Assembly (NCBI GenBank): GCA_014529385.2
Contig: CM043959.1
Span: 57,514,753-57,578,752 of the forward strand
Source: Adiantum capillus-veneris
Lineage: Eukaryota > Streptophyta > Polypodiopsida > Polypodiales > Pteridaceae
Length of the DNA stretch: 64,000 bases
Direction: 5' to 3'
Shown here: piece by piece, positions 31,234 through 42,692 of the stretch
Layout of the letters: each line of letters begins with the position of its first letter
Numbering within the stretch: the first letter of the stretch is position 1
Notes under the pieces: model-generated
Seen by the model: the letters and a program-made list of their open reading frames with translations, nothing else
What the model was told of the DNA's origin: nothing
The model's database searches: none
Translations under genes and position numbers: made by a program

Positions 31234-34200
31234 CTATGGAACCAAAGTTACATGTGATGTAGTATGTGTATGGCTGATGAGTGACTCTCGATGCTCCAAA
31301 ATTGTAGTGATGAGAGTCGCAATGGAGAGCCCACACTTTGGCTGGGAGAGGAAAGTGTGTAGGTCTAAGTTATGGCTGAAAATGTGAGAGAAGCAAGTTT
31401 GGATGTGATCAAAAGCTGAGCACTCTAGTAGTGTGTGGTACTCAGACTCTCGAACTTGCAGTGAGCATAATGTGCACAATCGATTTGACTCTTCTCCATT
31501 GCCCCAACGCCCTATCTCGCATCGAAGGAAATGGGAGCTAAGCCGAATTGCTACTATAGTGCGTATCGCAGACAAGGGAATAGGCTCAAGCATGTAAGTG
31601 TGAGTACGGTTTCCTCTCTCAGCGAAGAACATGGTTTTGTAGTTGGGGGCAATATAGGTGGTGTAATGTATGAAGCGTGACCCACCGGATTTCTCCCAAG
31701 CCGTAATACATTGGCTTTGTAGAAAAACTTCATTCACTTGAGAGTCAATTGAAGCATCATGTAGCAAGTGTAATGCATCCCATCTCCCAAACCACTTCTT
31801 TATGTCTTGCATCCATCCCGTGCTCAAGATTTTGCTTTTATGCGTCTTTTGAACTTTTTTGCTTGCTTCCCATGCAATTGTAGGAAGTCGATGTGAGGGG
31901 TTTTGACGCATCTTTATCATGTACTCCACAACCCTTTCCATGCCCATAACCTCAATTGGAAGAGATCCCGACTCAAGAAGTAGGAGCATATATGGTGTTT
32001 GTGTCTTAACTTGGAGAAAGTTTGTAAGAAAACGCTTTTAGCCATTCTCAAACTCTTTCCAAGTAGAATTTGAGATGCTCCCGCCCCACACTTCAAATCC
32101 ATAAAGAAGAACCGGTGTCACCAATGCATCAAAAAGATACTTCTTGAGAACCCAACACTTGATGTTTCCCGCATTACACATGTTCTCAAATGCATAATAT
32201 GCTCTCTTTCTCGCTTCCAAACGACGCATAGCACATTCATGCCACTTGTGATTGGATGGAACCTCAAGGCCAAGGTACTTAAAGCTCTCAACAACTTCAA
32301 GTGTCTCATTGTTGTACACAATGCATGGCTTCTCCTTATGGTTGGTTTTCACAAGCATAACCTTTGTTTTAGATTCATTTACAATCAGCCTACTATGCAA
32401 GCAAAAGTTCTCAAGGACAACCATAAGCTTTTGTGCATCTTCTAAAGTGTGTGCTAGAAGCACTACATCATCCGCATACAACAAAAGCATGATTACCGCA
32501 TTGCAAATAGTGACCTCTTCAATGCCTTCTTCTTGTATAAAGTCAAGTACCATTTGTTCCAATTGATCGATGCATAGACCAAAGAGAGTTGGTGACAATG
32601 GACATCCTTGTTTAACCCCAATAGTGCTTACAAAAATTTCTGAAATTTCTCTTCCCATGCGCAATTGACAAATCACCTTCTCATAGATTCGAGAAACCGC
32701 AAGCATAAACTCACTTGGCACTTGGAGTTCTTCCATCCTTCTCCACAAATTGTTACGTGGAATCATATCAAAGGCTTTCTTAAAGTCCACAAAACAACAA
32801 TACAATCGCTTGCCTTTCAACCGACTTTCCTCCATGAGAACACGAAGAGTGACAAGATGGTCAATGGTGCTATGGCATCGACAAAAACCCGCTTGTCCCT
32901 TTGCACGCTTGTCATTCTCTTCAGCCCAATCACTCAATTTCATCTCCATTATGCACCCAAACAACTTTGCCATAAGAGACCCAATCATTATAGTCCGGTA
33001 GTTGCTTACATTCTTTACATCCCCTCCTTTATGCAAAGGCTTAACCCAATTAGTACTCCAATCATAAGGCATACCATGTTGAAGTGCAAGGTTGAACATA
33101 TCACACATCCACTCATGGGTAAAATCTCCCGTCCATTTGATCATCTCCGGCTTGATACCTTGAAGATCTCCTGCTTTGCGAGTGGCCAACTTTTCAAGCC
33201 CACCGCATACATCCTCAATAGTAAAAAAAGACGGCATACATGGGAGTGAACCATAAAATGGCATTTTTTCAGTATTTGCTTGCTCATATAATTGCCTACA
33301 ATGTGTGTACATATCCACTAGACTCAAGTTACCAAAATTCTCAACCCGCTTGCCTCTCAAGTTTCTCCAAAATCTTCCACATGCATGTGCCTTTTCTTGG
33401 ACTTGAAATTCTTGTTGCTTTACTTCCCATCTTCTTCTCTTCTTTTGAATCAATGCCTTGTATGTATGCAAATGACTTTGATAGTTGTCTTTGTCCATAG
33501 TTGCATCAAGCTTTATCAAGGACTTTCGAGCATCTTGACATTCTTTATCAAACCACCTTTTGCGTGATCTATCTTTGTTGATACCATGGAGATGCTTTAT
33601 GGCAAAGCATTCTTCCGCACAAGAACAAATAGCTTTCTTGAAAGCTTCCCATTTAGTTTCCAATGGTGCATCACATTGAAGCTTTGTCATCCATAATTTT
33701 TGCTCAACCATTTCAATGTACATTGGTGCCCGTTTGAAATCCATACATAGTGATAACTTCTCTTTCCTTTGGCTGAGATTATCATGCTTAGTTGCTTCTC
33801 CACATGAAAGGTCAATACATAAGGTGCGATGGTCGGATCCCGGGGTCCATTGACCAAACATAAAACTCTTTATGTGATACATGATGTCTTCAGAGAGTAG
33901 CATATAGTCAATCACACTATCCCCATTATGTCTCCTACATGTAAATCCATTGGTTCCACTCCACAAAGATACACCATTGGCAATGAGCATACCCGTGCTA
34001 TTACACATGTGTAAAAGTAACTTTCCATAGTGATCCGGCTCTTTCTCATCCATTGAAGTACGATCATACAAGTGAACTTCCTCCAACTCCCTTGAAATGT
34101 ATGGCATATCAAATTGTTGAGTATCATGTTGCAATGTTTTTGTGTGAGCATTCATATCCCCAAATACAATAACATCACCTTCACCTTTGAAATAAGCAAT

Positions 34201-34626
34201 GTCCTCTTCCAAATCAAAAAATGGTTGATCTCTATCCATGCAAGCATAAAAGGGAGAATCATGATGAGGAATGTAGCAACCGGCTACAAAAATGGGTGCT
34301 CTTTTTGGTGTCATAATTTTCAGCCATACATAACGTTTGTACTTGTCATCTTTCACAATTGATACAAAATCTTCCAATCCTTTCTTAACCATACATGCTA
34401 ACCCTCCTTGTCCTCTTCGTTGCTTGAGATTCTTTGACCACATCAATGAATGGACATTGTAATCCTCCAAGCCGTTAATCCTTTGTGTATCATGCTCCCA
34501 AGTTTCAACAAGAAGTACAACATCGGCTTTGCTTGTTAGTTCATCAATGCCAACCCCCGCATTCCATGGGTATCCATTACAATTCCAAAAGCATATTTTC
34601 AATTGTAACTCGGTCTCATAGGTCAC
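31234..34626 (-). pseudogene. LINE ORF2: endonuclease and reverse transcriptase, one in-frame TAA
   Basis: The product nicks target DNA and primes reverse transcription there. On the minus strand the N-terminal endonuclease shows LKICFWNCNGYPWNAG (as in the WNCRG motif of APE-type enzymes), LLVETW, VIFGDMNAHT-like VIVFGDMNAHTKT and GSDHRTLCIDL at its end. The RT follows with FCRCHSTIDHLVTL, YCCFVDFKKAFDMI, GVKQGCPLSPTLFGLCID and the catalytic LLYADDVVLLAH. A C-terminal Cys-rich part reads CTLCSLQVRESEYHTLLEC. A TAA at 32040-32038 splits the frame after 862 codons; the same frame then continues to 31234. The start codon used is unclear: the frame begins with GTG at 34626, seven bases past the ORF1 stop, and the first in-frame ATG lies further inside. 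Coupled translation from ORF1 is possible. Confidence 0.9.
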
Positions 34627-34632
34627 GCATCC

Positions 34633-35583
34633 CTATTTGCTTGAGAGACTTGCCTCCTCCTTGGGCACATTTTCTTCATGAGAGATCTCCTTGTTTTTAT
34701 TATTCTTTTCCTCATATGCCTTGCGACGCATATTTTGTTGCTTAATAGTGCGGTCTTCACATACAAAACATTTTGTATCCCTCAAATAGATCCAACTATT
34801 ATCAAGGATAATCTTTCGCTTGGTCTCATCCGGCATGGTGCATACAATTGGCCGTTCTCCCGAGCGAGGAGCTCCTTGCTTCCTCACTCTATGTGCTCCA
34901 TAGACCATAACTCCGGACATGCCAAATTGGGTTTTGAAGAAATCTTCAATAACAATGGCAAGAGAAGGAGGTGTCTCTAACTTCTCTTCGGGAATTCCAC
35001 GAATAACAATGTTCTTGGAACGTCGCTCCCGTTCCTTCAACTCCTCCACATCCACATTCTCAACATTCTTTGTTTGAACCATAGCTTGCATGAGTGAGGA
35101 ATTAGAAACCACATTGCTACCACATACATCATCCCAAGACTTGTTTGTGCATACATTTTTCATGTCGCATACATCCCGGCTCATAGTGTCAAATTTCTCC
35201 TCTTTCAATACATGGTCATGCTCTACTTTGCTCATCCGCTCCTTCAAAGCATTCAAGTCCACAAGAGAGCGTTTACATTCCTTGACTTCCTCTTCAAGTT
35301 GCATCAAACGTGTTGTTTGCATCTCAAGTGTCCTCTTGAGATTCTCATTCTCAACCACAAGTACCCTTAGTGTGCCATTCTCCATTGCAAGTGCTCGTAA
35401 GTCTTCGCCTTGTTTGTTTACGGTCTCTTGCAATGATACCAAGTACGCCATGATCATGGTTTCCGATGTCATTGGTTGGGTGGTTGTATTGCTATCTCCA
35501 CACTTAGGAGATTTTGGATCATTTTCCACAATGTTTGTGGACCTTGTTGAAGAAGAAGAACCCTTGCGAGTGCCGGAAGACAT
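34633..35583 (-). CDS. LINE ORF1: RNA-binding chaperone-like protein
   Basis: This 316-residue protein starts with an ATG at 35583 and is uninterrupted. A Ser/Thr-rich N-terminus leads to a coiled coil of about 100 residues (LRALAMENGTLRVLVVENENLKRTL..), then an RRM-like core beginning RSKNIVIRGIPEEKLE and a basic C-terminal part. This order is that of animal L1 ORF1 proteins of the Transposase_22 type, which form trimers and coat LINE RNA. Many seed-plant L1 elements have a zinc-knuckle ORF1 instead, and none is seen here. The stop at 34633-34635 lies just before ORF2. Confidence 0.85.
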   Translation of the reverse strand: MSSGTRKGSSSSTRSTNIVENDPKSPKCGDSNTTTQPMTSETMIMAYLVSLQETVNKQGEDLRALAMENGTLRVLVVENENLKRTLEMQTTRLMQLEEEVKECKRSLVDLNALKERMSKVEHDHVLKEEKFDTMSRDVCDMKNVCTNKSWDDVCGSNVVSNSSLMQAMVQTKNVENVDVEELKERERRSKNIVIRGIPEEKLETPPSLAIVIEDFFKTQFGMSGVMVYGAHRVRKQGAPRSGERPIVCTMPDETKRKIILDNSWIYLRDTKCFVCEDRTIKQQNMRRKAYEEKNNKNKEISHEENVPKEEASLSSK

Positions 35584-35815
35584 TGTATGTAAAATAGGAG
35601 ATGAGAATCAATTTTGTTGAACCTGTTCACTTCGGAAATGCTGCTACAGAAACGCTTTCCATAACTCTGAAAATTTATGTCTTTACATCAATGCGTAGAG
35701 GACTTCATGCTCTTCGATTGAGGCTATAGATCACCCAAATTGGAGTTCGGATGAAGAAGTTATGATCAAAAGAGTGGATTGTTGTCTACTAGGTCAAAAA
35801 ACGACTGCGTTTTTT

Positions 35816-35816
<1 letters not shown>

Positions 35817-35858
<42 letters not shown>

Positions 35859-36845
35859 TTATGGAGATGGTGATGAAGAGCTTGCACCACTCCGTATAAT
35901 AGATATGTATAGCCTTGCGGTAGTAGATGCAACAGATGTCACTGAAAACTGAGCACTCTATGCCAATTTATAAGTTCTTCAGCTGGTCAGAGTGATGCCC
36001 AAGCTACAGGTAGCGCAAGTTTTCAGCCTGGCATAGCCTCCTGCTTTTGGGAAAAGACTCAAATCTTTTCTAAAAACATGGCACAGCTTTTGGTGGTCAA
36101 CACCCCCACTTACCATTCAATTTTTACAGCAAAATTGGCCATATAAGCAATATCTGGCCAACTAATGGAAACCGTAGCTAGACTATGCCGCACCCTATTA
36201 TCCCGACATAATTACGACTTTCTATACTACCCCGACGTATTTACGGTACCGCTTTTTATATAAATAATTCCCGTGAAAATCCCATTGGATCTCGTTTTTG
36301 CTCCGGGTGATCATTTTTAGATCCGATCGAGACTAAAATTAATAATTTTTTTGGTTTAGGTCATCATAAAAAGCACATTGCTTTTCAAAAATGTTGAAAA
36401 GCACGCAAAGCTAAAAATAGCGTAAAAAGCAAGAAAAAAAAACCAGATTTTCTAAAATTAAACCACGGGTTTCCCTTGTCCACTAGAATAAGAAAGCGGA
36501 CTCGCTTTTCACTAAAAACCATTAAAATTCATGAAAAGCTAAAAATAGAGTGAAAAGCACTCAAAAAGAAGATTTTTACAAAATTGAACCATAGCTTCCC
36601 TAGGGCACGTAGATTAAGGAATTTTTTTTCAAAAAGGCACCTAAAAGCATGAAAAAGAAATAGCATTTTTTTCTAAAATTGAACCAAGCATCCATATAAC
36701 CTACTAAAACATGGAAACGACCTTGCTTTTTACTTTAGAACTTTCCAATATCGTCAATCAAGCATCTTAAGTCAAAATTTGGCAAAATAAATATTGAAAG
36801 CTATTTTTCTTATTTTTAGAAGAGACCCAAAAATTGGGGATCTTA
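35817..36845 (-). repeat. LTR-like DNA, outer part, with GA microsatellite
   Basis: On the minus strand it begins TGTAAGATCCCC at 36845, abutting Copia coding sequence, and continues to the LINE. A TATA-like box, CTTATAAATTGG, lies near 35970, about 120-150 bp before the GA/CT tract at 35817-35853. It is probably the U3/R part of the LTR whose rest is 28317-31183. Confidence 0.5.
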
Positions 36846-37019
36846 CATCTAATATATGTTATGGTCTGGACAAGGCTAGACATTACACATGCACTGGGAG
36901 TTGTGAGTAGATTCATGGATAATCGATGTAAAGAGCACTAGCAAGCTGTGAAATGGATACGTAGGTATCTAAAAGGACAACAACAAATACTTTTCATTTT
37001 GGAGGCACTGATATTTTCT
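36846..37019 (+). pseudogene. Copia reverse transcriptase end, left of Mutator-like insert
   Basis: The plus strand reads LIYVMVWTRLDITHALGVVSRFMDN, KEH, stop, QAVKWIRRYLKG, the end of a Copia RT. After a 1-bp frame change GGTDIF can be read, ending in the 9-bp ATATTTTCT at 37011-37019. The left limit is the LTR at 36845. The gene resumes at 47148. Confidence 0.85.
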
Positions 37020-37062
37020 AGAAATGACCATTTTGCGAGCATAATCCCACGAGCAAGACGAC
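37020..37062 (+). repeat. Left terminal inverted repeat of Mutator-like element
   Basis: The inner ~27 bp match the right end in inverted form; the outer 14 bp have diverged, sharing about 5 of 14 positions. Confidence 0.75.
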
Positions 37063-37935
37063 TGATGGAAAAAAAGTAACATAATTAAAAAAAAACCCCA
37101 AAAACACAAACATTATGCTTGATGTATTTCACTAAGAAACACTCGATAAAAATCAAACATAGCTTTGCTTCTTACCACAAAGAATCTTGTTAAGCAAAGG
37201 TAGATCAATGCTAGATCAATGCTACATGTTGCAAACTCCCTTTATAATATGTATAAGCATCATATTATCAATACCTTTGATATAGATTATTCTATTCAAC
37301 AAATAAATTAGCGAGAATAATTTTGTTTTGCAATTTTATTTTGATTTAACTCATAGAAATCGCACGTAGTAGTGATGGTTTTATTCGAGAAACATTTCCA
37401 AGAATCACAAGACCATATGCAAATTGAATGTTTATGCATTGTAAATGTATCACTAGAAAAACAAGAAATCACACTTTGTTAAGATCTACCTTTAGTTAGC
37501 TGTCTACCTTTTTAAATGCCTAATTGTGGAATGTATATAATAGTATCCAAGGATGCATGCTCATTTTAGGCTAAAAACTTTGAAGTCTATATACCAAAAA
37601 TAGTGCATTTGCAAATAATTCAATTGCTAGAAAAAATACCTTAAGTAAACAGACAATTGCAAGTTTTTGAAATTGTATATAGTACAACTGTAGGAAAAAA
37701 TACATTATAGTCCATTTGCAAGGTTTTTAAGACTGTATATAGAAGCTGAAAATATTTTCTCAAAAGAGGCCTAGAACATATAGAAATGTGTATATGAGCA
37801 ATCACGTAATGTATACAAATACAACAATCACACATGGTAGTTTGATACAATCGCATATGGTAGTTTGATTGAGCAGCTATACAATGTAGACAACATTTTC
37901 CAAAATTTCCAAAAATATGCAAGGTAATCTAAAAT

Positions 37936-40899
37936 CTATGACAAAAGTCTAAGTGCTTGATGGAGCTCTCTTTTAGTCAAGGTTGCTTGATGAACAAACC
38001 TTTGATGAAACACATCTAACCCAGGTTTTTTTGCGTAGACCAAATAAAGATGCTTGCAAGGCATATATTTTTTACCCTCTCGTGAACGCTTTTGGAAATC
38101 CTCACAAGTGTAAGAAGCAAAAGTGGACACTACTACCAAATATCTCTCCTCATTTTGCTCGCTTCACTGGTTGTCAAAGTAAATTCCACATGCTCATTTT
38201 GAATCACCACACATTGGCCATGAATTGTGCAAATCAACTATGCAACTCTATTGATCCTTGCCTCCATCTTTTTTGTTATGACCATAGTGACCACCGTACC
38301 ACCACCACCCTACCATCACGGTGCTCACAACAGCATCATCTGCATTGTGCACCAAATTTGCATTTTGTTGCGATGTAGTTTCAATATTGCGCAAGTCAAA
38401 TCGTACAGCCCACAATGATTCTATTTTCGTATAATCTAAGGATGTTCCTTTTGCAATTGGCCATATAGTAGGACGGCTTGCTGGTCTCTCCTTCATAATT
38501 TTTGATGGCTCCCATGTATGATCAATGTTGTTGCCACAAAAACATACAAATTGTTTTCTTAGACCTGAAGGGATTTCAATGAGATCCTTAAAACAAGGGG
38601 CGGGCACCCCTAATAATCCTCCTCTACCCTTCTTATCAATTAGCTCGTTGCACTTTTTGTTTTTATGTCGTAAGTACCCTTGGCATCGCACTTCACTCCC
38701 TAGATTTGTCCTTCAAACAGCCCATCGTGTTTGGTGAACATCCACCTCAATAGTGCTTTGTATTCTAATTGAGCTATGGGTAGGTCGAGTTGAGCGACGT
38801 ACAGGTTGTGTAACATACTCAAATTTAGGCCGATGTGAATCTCTATCTCTAATTGGACTATTGTGTCTGCCTTGTCATCATCACCTCACTGTCCTTGAAT
38901 CACCATCTGCCAAAAAGTTTCTACTGGCAATATTAAGCTCAACTGCTGCCTGATTAGCTAGGTCCACCACTTCTGTAGGTCTTGGGAGAGTTGCACTAGA
39001 TGAAGCTCGTCTTTTTTTAATTTTCTCAATTCCAGGGCCACATCCAAGGTGTCCACCCTTAAGAAAAGAGTCATATTTTGACTATTGCATTAGAACAGTA
39101 CAAAGATCACCATAGTAAGCACTGTATAGAGAACTATATTTAACCCCATGATTGGAAGCTAACCAGCTCCCATGCACAGACTCCGGTAAGTTTTCTTGTG
39201 GTACTAGTTTCCTGTCACTCCCCTCCAAAGCCTAAAATAAATTCAAAACATTTAAACTTGCAATTATTTGATCTACTCTAAATATTTAACAATGATTCAC
39301 CTTGACTATGTATTCACCCCAATGTGCAACTATGGCATGCCATCAGACAAGCCATGTCTCGAGAATTGAAATCTTAGTCTTGTGTAAATGTCCTTTTCTC
39401 AACCACATACGTAGATTGTCCAATTCTGTATCGGCAGCCTCTTCACAAGCTGCAGTATCTTCCACTTTAAAATTTCCAATAGCCATGGTTTGCATTTCTT
39501 GAACATAAGGGTTATACATGGCATGCCATAGTTGTCCATTCTTGCATTCTTTTAACAAAATCAAAGAAGACCCAACAACTTTCCAATTCACCACCAAGAC
39601 GCATTTTATCAACCAAATCAATACCATTTCCAGGTCCTGGGGTTGACATTTCAAAAATGTGACATCTATCAAAGCCAGAGAACTCTAGCTGACCAGGAAA
39701 GGCCATGCTTTGAAAAAAGTCAAAAAGCAAGCACTTCTTCAAACTAAAAATGGAATCATAGCCAGTAGTGGGTTGGTCAACCTCCTCTTGTGCTTCTTTT
39801 CTCCACCATGACAATCTTCTTTTGTCAAGTGTAGGTGCAAGTTTAGCAAGGACACCACCTAAGTCCTTGTAAGAAAGCATTGCCTTAGTAGAGTGGTCTT
39901 TAAAAAGTGCTAATTGCAGTACTATTTCCTTTGCCAATGTTTGTTGGAGAGACCTTGGCCTACCCACAAAATCTTTAGATATCATGTCCTTCACTTTGAC
40001 TTCAACATCCACCATTGCTTGTTTTGCAACACCCTCAACAACTGGGTGTAAGTGACAACCCATGTGAAGAATCCCTCTCGTTGTTCTCTTACCAAGGATC
40101 TCTGAGGGAAAGCAAAGAATGAGCTTACAAGGGCATTCAAAGATGCAAGTTGGGGGAAGATTATAACAAAAGCATTTTAGGCTTCCAAAGTTGTCTGTCG
40201 TGGTTCCTAAGGGACAGATTTTTGACAAACGCCCTGTCCAAAACTTTTTGTTCATTTCTTTGATCTTTGTACTCCTGAACATATATTGTTTAGGCACATC
40301 AAGTGTCCACCACATTTTTTGGTTCTGACAATCCCATCAAATTGAGCAATATTGCTTGTTACTGCATTTGTCCAAACAGGTCCATCAAATTTGTCATTTG
40401 TTCTTGTTGTTCTGTTGGTAGGGTCTGCATATGGAAGCTCAAACATGATGTTTCTATCATAAAGCTCAAACATGATGTTTCTATCATATCTTTGAGGTAA
40501 CTCATCAATCTTTCTTATCTCGCGAACCAGATCAAAGTTTGCTCTTAAATAGTTCTTTTGTGGCAGATTTCTAAGCATCTCAACTATGCTATGTGCAGTG
40601 GCAGTTTCCAAGCTAGCATTCTGTGTTGCTTTTGGCTTACCTTTCTCCTCCACTGCCTGCTGTATTGAACGCTCTTCCTCAATTTCTATAATAGGAGCTT
40701 GTCTTGATAATTGTTTGCCATGCAAAACAAATTTCCTTCCAAATTGAATATCCAACTGAAACACAGTATTCTCTCCTCTGTGAACATTTGGCACCTCAAA
40801 AGAAAGACCTTCATTTTTCTCACTAGATATTTGAAACAAACTTATTGTATTCTCTACTAATCTAAAACGTGCACTTAACTCATAGCGTGAGATCTCCAC
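37936..40899 (-). pseudogene. Mutator-like transposase-type gene with SWIM zinc finger (decayed)
   Basis: Minus-strand pieces in several frames belong to one gene. Upstream (40899-40252): FVLHGKQL, a CGGHLMCLNNIC zinc-like pair and a 27-bp in-frame duplication giving YDRNIMFEL twice. Middle (40315-39512): TTTDNFGSLKCFCYNLP, RGILHMGCHLHPVVEGVAKQAM, GFDRCHIFEMSTPGPGNGIDLVDKMRLGGELESCWVFFDF and EWTTMACHV. Later parts are GPGIEKIKKRR, CQGYLRHKNKKC and a C-terminal SWIM-type CEDFQKRSREGKKYMPCKHLYLVYAKK (38100-38000). SWIM fingers close many MuDR transposases. I identify the family from this finger plus the inverted ends; I cannot place the DDE residues. Frameshifts and stops make it inactive. Confidence 0.65.
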
Positions 40900-41593
40900 A
40901 ACACTGTTTTGAGTTGCAAGATCTATCTATTTAGTGCTCCTCCCATCTCGTATAATTGCAGTATTCATATTTGCAGAAAGTGGAAGGCAAAAGTGGCAAA
41001 AGATAGTGCTAAATAGAAAACAGGACTCGTTTATATGATGGTATGAGAGTGAGTAATATAGCACAAGATATTATGTTTTAAAGTGATGATTGACGGTATT
41101 CAATGCGGAGTATCTTACTTTAGATATGAATCAGGCATGTAATATCATTTTTATTATTTATCATGTATTATCATTTTTATAGTTTCGTCACTACATATAT
41201 TCAATAAATTAAAAAATAGATCTAAAATAGATTCATCCTACACGTTGTGGTCATTTCAAGTGAATGCATCATTATCCCCTATAACTCTTAGATACTCATT
41301 AAGATTAACATGCCTAGTGAAATGAAACGCTTGTGTGGCCCCCTAGTATTTCTACTCCGAACGCTTGCATGGCCCTCTTCGATTGTGTGGACCGCTTGAA
41401 AACGCAGCTTTGTATCCTCTTCTATGATCCCTAGAGCACACAATGAAACGGTGCAACCAGCAAAAACATGACCAGGTACTCCTCTCTCTCAGCTTCCTAT
41501 CAGCATAGGTTGTCACCCTGACTGTTTATTAGCAAAAACGTGACCAGGTCCTAGAGGGGTTTTGGCAGCGAAACTCCTCTCTTTCTCAGCTTC

Positions 41594-41827
41594 CTATAGA
41601 CTCATCAAATTTGTACCTTCACCCACATTAGGAGCACGTACTGGTAATACCAGCATACCCACATTAGGAGCGCATTTACATAAGTTGCCTTGTACGTAGG
41701 TGTATGCATCACGGTTATAAACACTTTCTGCACGAGCATCAAGGTCAAGGTCAAGTAATGCCAAAGGCAATCGATGCTGACAAGCGATGGAGATTACCAA
41801 AGTAGCAAATGCAAGTAGCAATTCCAT
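41594..41827 (-). CDS. 77-aa ORF with signal-peptide-like start (possible captured fragment)
   Basis: A minus-strand ORF opens with ATG at 41827 and starts MELLLAFATLVISIACQ, a short hydrophobic run like a signal peptide. About 60 residues follow with an internal repeat (CAPNVGMLVLPVRAPNVGE). I do not recognise it. It lies between the two genes of a Mutator-like element, a superfamily that often carries pieces of host genes, so capture is one explanation. Chance is another. Confidence 0.25.
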   Translation of the reverse strand: MELLLAFATLVISIACQHRLPLALLDLDLDARAESVYNRDAYTYVQGNLCKCAPNVGMLVLPVRAPNVGEGTNLMSL

Positions 41828-42179
41828 GATTCAAAAATCAAGTTTCCCCTGATTTTCCATAGGATCCACCCACACACGGCATACTTGTCAAAAACATGAC
41901 CAGGTACTGGAGGGGTTTCGGCGGCAAAACTCCTATCAGCATAGATTCAGCTGCCACAATTTGTAGGTTGAAATGAGCCGGTGGCTGAGAGCTCTTGGGA
42001 TGATGCCATGGCAATGACTGAGCAGGTGGCTGGGAGCTCTTGGGATGATGCCAAATCCAGCATGTGAGCTCTTGGAATGATGACTGAGTAGGATTGGAGT
42101 GTGCCATTCTAGGGGTTTTGCCGGCAAAATCCCTGTGAGGACATAGAATTGTGAGGATAAAGAATGGTTGTGGGGGAAG

Positions 42180-42345
42180 GGGGGGATGTAGCATCCTTTG
42201 CAATGAAGATGTAATGGTGAACATCTGTGGAGATTCTCTCTAGAGCCCCCTTGTTGGCATATATGCCATTAACTACAGTCCAAGACACAGCATCTGGAGA
42301 TGTGCCCTTGACCCTTATTAGCTGAAAACAACCCGGATCTTCCTA
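42180..42345 (-). pseudogene. Exon-like fragment (possible captured exon)
   Basis: One minus-strand frame reads GCFQLIRVKGTSPDAVSWTV, then VNGIYANKGALERISTDVHH and YIFIAKDAT without a stop. The sequence TTGTTTTCAG just upstream of CTAATAAGG could be a splice acceptor. The amino-acid composition looks coding, but I know no match. It lies close to another fragment at 42429-42692 on the same strand. Confidence 0.28.
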
Positions 42346-42428
42346 ACTCTGCACCTATTGTGCATATCCCGATATCAATCCAATTTCCAAAAGCCAACAA
42401 GAAGCATATTAAATAGCCTTTTGTGCTT

Positions 42429-42692
42429 TCAAAAGTATACCACATATGGCATACATATCTCTTGGGGACTGTTCAATACTCTAGAAGCATGCTTCCCTTT
42501 CTGTAGCTGCCTTTTCCTCATAGAAATTGGTATTTGTACAACACCAAAAAGCAAGGCATAGCACAAAACCATGAAACTAATCTTCCATCCGAATCTGACA
42601 ACCCCTCCCTGCAACTCAAGAGATGAACCTTTTTCAATTGCCATGATCTTGTGCCGGTAGCCTTTGTGACCTCCCGAGGCGAAATTGATCAC
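42429..42692 (-). CDS. Small ORF with one membrane segment (possible captured exon)
   Basis: The minus-strand frame reads FASGGHKGYRHK, then from an ATG near 42645 MAIEKGSSLELQGGVVRFGW, a hydrophobic segment ISFMVLCYALLFGVVQIPI, a basic stretch MRKRQLQKGKHASR and ends at 42429. The layout (polar, one membrane helix, basic) looks like a real small membrane protein or an exon of one. No family recognised. It is on the same strand as the fragments at 42180 and 41594 and could come from the same captured locus. Confidence 0.3.
   Translation of the reverse strand: MINFASGGHKGYRHKIMAIEKGSSLELQGGVVRFGWKISFMVLCYALLFGVVQIPISMRKRQLQKGKHASRVLNSPQEICMPYVVYF

Larger units (their letters stand above)
31184..35816 (-). 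mobile_element. L1-type LINE, nearly intact
   Basis: The element runs on the minus strand from a ~230-bp 5' UTR (35816-35584) through ORF1 and ORF2 to a short 3' tail ending in a (TCTA)n repeat at 31184-31201. GA tracts flank both ends (31163-31184 and 35817-35853), so it entered a GA microsatellite and the target duplication merges with the repeat. Only one in-frame stop damages ORF2, which indicates recent activity. Confidence 0.88.

Noticed and set aside
32239-33567. Several plus-strand ORFs up to 194 codons
   Set aside because: They are antisense shadows of the LINE ORF2.
35090-35620. 176-codon plus-strand ORF
   Set aside because: It is the antisense of LINE ORF1; the ORF1 frame has the coiled coil and RRM-like core.
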